From positions 1-24,926 of the forward strand of contig DATGKW010000166.1 of NCBI GenBank assembly GCA_035294465.1: 24,926 nt of DNA. Reading direction: 5' to 3'. The translations under genes and the position numbers were made by a program. Below are positions 23,772 through 24,926 of the stretch, one piece after another (position 1 is the stretch's first letter; each line of letters opens with the position of its first letter). Source of the DNA: Paraktedonobacter sp035294465 (GTDB lineage: Bacteria; Chloroflexota; Ktedonobacteria; Ktedonobacterales; Ktedonobacteraceae). The notes below the pieces were generated by a model, which made no database searches, was not told where the DNA came from, and saw only the letters and a program-made list of their open reading frames with translations.

Positions 23772-24404
23772 ATGTACACCCCGAAACACTTCCGCGAGGA
23801 TGATCTCTCCGTGCTTCAGGAGCTGATGCGCGATTATAGTTTTGCCACACTGGTCAGTGTGCAGAATGATGGCGTGCCCATTGCGACGCCATTGCCGTTT
23901 GTGTATGAGCCGGAGCCGGGGCCATACGGCACACTCAAGGCGCATATGGCCCTGGGCAATCCTCAGTGGCACACGTTCCAGGCAGAACGCGAGGTGCTGG
24001 TGATCTTCCAGGGACCGCACGCCTATATCTCCCCCTCGTGGTATGAGGTCGAACTGAGCGTACCCACCTGGAATTATGCCACCGTACACGCCTATGGGAA
24101 GCCGCATATCATCGCTGACCAGGCAGAACTTTATGAGCATTTAAAAACGCTTATTGCCATCCATGAATCGCAGTTTGACAATCCCTGGCCGTTCCAGCTT
24201 CCGGCAGAGTATGTCGAGCGCTTGATGAAAGGCGTTGTCGGGTTCGAGATCGCTATCACCAGGCTGGAAGGAAAATTCAAGCTGAACCAGAATCGCTCGC
24301 TCAATGACCAGCAGCACGTGATCCAGATGTTGAGTTCTGCGACCGCCTCTTCATCGCGCGAGATCGCCGAGTTGATGCAGCAACGACTTACCAAACATGG
24401 ATAG
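23772..24404 (+). CDS. paiB: PaiB-like FMN-binding negative transcriptional regulator
   Basis: 210 aa from ATG 23772 with AGAGG six bases upstream; the frame extends to 23739 but MYTPKHFREDD is the standard PaiB start. Conserved segments are YSFATLVSVQNDGVPIATPLPFVYE, KAHMALGNPQWHTF, IFQGPHAYISPSWYE, VPTWNYATVHAYG and EGKFKLNQNRS, typical of the split-barrel FMN-binding PaiB family. In Bacillus PaiB is linked to repression of sporulation and degradative enzymes (known); bacterial homologues may be flavin reductases rather than repressors. There is no separate DNA-binding helix-turn-helix visible. Together with the Ddn-like protein it makes a pair of split-barrel flavin-type proteins in tandem. 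Confidence 0.88.
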   Translation: MYTPKHFREDDLSVLQELMRDYSFATLVSVQNDGVPIATPLPFVYEPEPGPYGTLKAHMALGNPQWHTFQAEREVLVIFQGPHAYISPSWYEVELSVPTWNYATVHAYGKPHIIADQAELYEHLKTLIAIHESQFDNPWPFQLPAEYVERLMKGVVGFEIAITRLEGKFKLNQNRSLNDQQHVIQMLSSATASSSREIAELMQQRLTKHG

Positions 24405-24790
24405 AGACATATACCCGAAATATCCGAGAGACAACCTTCGCCCACAAAGAGGGAAAGCCAGATTGATCTCCTGATAAAACCCTCAGGCTGTTACTGTGCG
24501 TTTCTCTATCGAGTGGTATGGAACTATAAGAAAGTCTTCTTTGCTAGTTCTTCATTATTTCTAGTGAAAACTAAAATGAAGATCATTTACTCGTCAAGGG
24601 CTTTAGCTGAACTTACTCCCAAAAAGCGCAAGAGAGGAGAAATACAATTGATATAGCCCTAAAGAATAACAAAACAATTTTTTGTTGCGTTATCAATTCA
24701 TATTGAAAATTTATTAAATAGAATGATAATAGATCATTAAGAGGGATTAGATTTAATCCCTCTTAACAGCAAATCGGTCCGTCCTCCATC
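24405..24790. other. AT-rich intergenic region after paiB
   Basis: No gene is supported in these 386 bases. Base composition falls sharply between ~24500 and 24760, where A/T runs dominate. The only clear structure is the hairpin at 24737-24766. An AT-rich dyad-like stretch near 24668-24686 (AACAAAA..TTTTTTGTT) is weak. Confidence 0.5.
24737..24766 (-). terminator. 13-bp perfect hairpin downstream of the partial minus-strand gene
   Basis: Perfect arms TTAAGAGGGATTA (24737-24749) and TAATCCCTCTTAA (24754-24766) flank a 4-base loop. It lies 24 bases after the stop of the minus-strand gene at 24791 and ~330 bases after paiB, between convergent genes. The minus-strand downstream side is T-rich but lacks a solid T-run, so it is a probable but not perfect terminator. 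Confidence 0.6.
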
Positions 24791-24926
24791 CTATTTCACG
24801 CCCGCGCAGTCGTACAGCAGCAGAGAGCCGCCGCGACCGGTCACGGCAGCAGACGATTGCCATTTGCTCGCTGGCACCGTCGCACAGTGTTTTGTCACCC
24901 AGCTCGTCAATGCGCTCTGCGCGTTT
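24791..24926 (-). CDS. 3' end of a minus-strand gene, possibly family 39 (ArnT/PMT-like) glycosyltransferase
   Basis: Reading from the window edge to TAG at 24791-24793 gives 44 residues with a protein-like pattern: a start of NAQSALTSWVTKHCATV, then PASKWQ, a G/S-rich turn (TGRGGS) and the ending LLLYDCAGVK. This W-V-x-x-H...V-P-x-x-x-W...L-Y-D layout resembles the C-terminal tail of family 39 membrane glycosyltransferases of actinobacteria and Chloroflexota (inference from memory of the pattern). A second open frame also crosses this stretch, ending near 24750, but its Arg-rich composition looks like a shadow. The gene would converge on paiB and ends just before the hairpin. Confidence 0.45.
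   Translation of the reverse strand, partial: NAQSALTSWVTKHCATVPASKWQSSAAVTGRGGSLLLYDCAGVK

Overview
The window looks like chromosomal DNA of a GC-moderate, large-genome soil bacterium. The best guess is a Chloroflexota/Ktedonobacteria-like organism. This is inference from gene content: an Rpn-family nuclease with a Q-rich repeat tail, a GSG-repeat DUF4097 membrane protein, two probable F420-linked oxidoreductases, a GH57 glucanotransferase/amylase, a PP2C phosphatase and a CAP-domain lipoprotein. No 16S rRNA or other phylogenetic marker is present.

Layout. 1-311 (-): 5' part of an ArsR-type repressor gene with an 18-bp perfect palindrome just upstream. 538-1542 (+): Rpn/PD-(D/E)XK nuclease with nine 12-bp tandem repeats. 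1610-2779 (-): DUF4097-like membrane protein with ten G-S-G motifs. 3138-3644 (+): GNAT acetyltransferase ending in a long hairpin. 3711-4250 (-): DinB-like protein.

4438-14084 (-) is the core of the window, a nine-gene co-directional cluster. In transcription order it reads leuC, a DUF4177-like small gene, leuD, E1-alpha, E1-beta and E2 of a 2-oxoacid dehydrogenase complex, an MFS transporter, dihydrolipoamide dehydrogenase (E3) and a Rieske-type oxygenase. Several junctions overlap or are only a few bases apart. It joins isopropylmalate isomerase (leucine synthesis) to a complete E1/E2/E3 complex. The E3 has an unusual second dinucleotide-binding motif.

14354-18001 (+) carries carbohydrate genes: a GH57 alpha-glucanotransferase/amylase, then a sugar-type ABC ATPase with a long leader and a very strong intrinsic terminator. 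After that come a class I glutamine amidotransferase (+), an LLM-class oxidoreductase and an unusual SAM methyltransferase (both -), then on + a PP2C phosphatase, a CAP-domain lipoprotein, a Ddn-like deazaflavin oxidoreductase and a PaiB-like FMN-binding protein. The last ~520 bases hold an AT-rich spacer with a 13-bp perfect hairpin and the 3' end of a further minus-strand gene, possibly a family 39 glycosyltransferase.

No tRNA, rRNA, CRISPR array, insertion sequence or phage module was seen. The most interesting items are the leu/2-oxoacid dehydrogenase/Rieske cluster, the small gene lodged between leuC and leuD, the E3 with Asp in place of a core NAD-motif glycine, and a leader with alternative pairings upstream of the sugar ABC ATPase. 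None of these is a proven new system.
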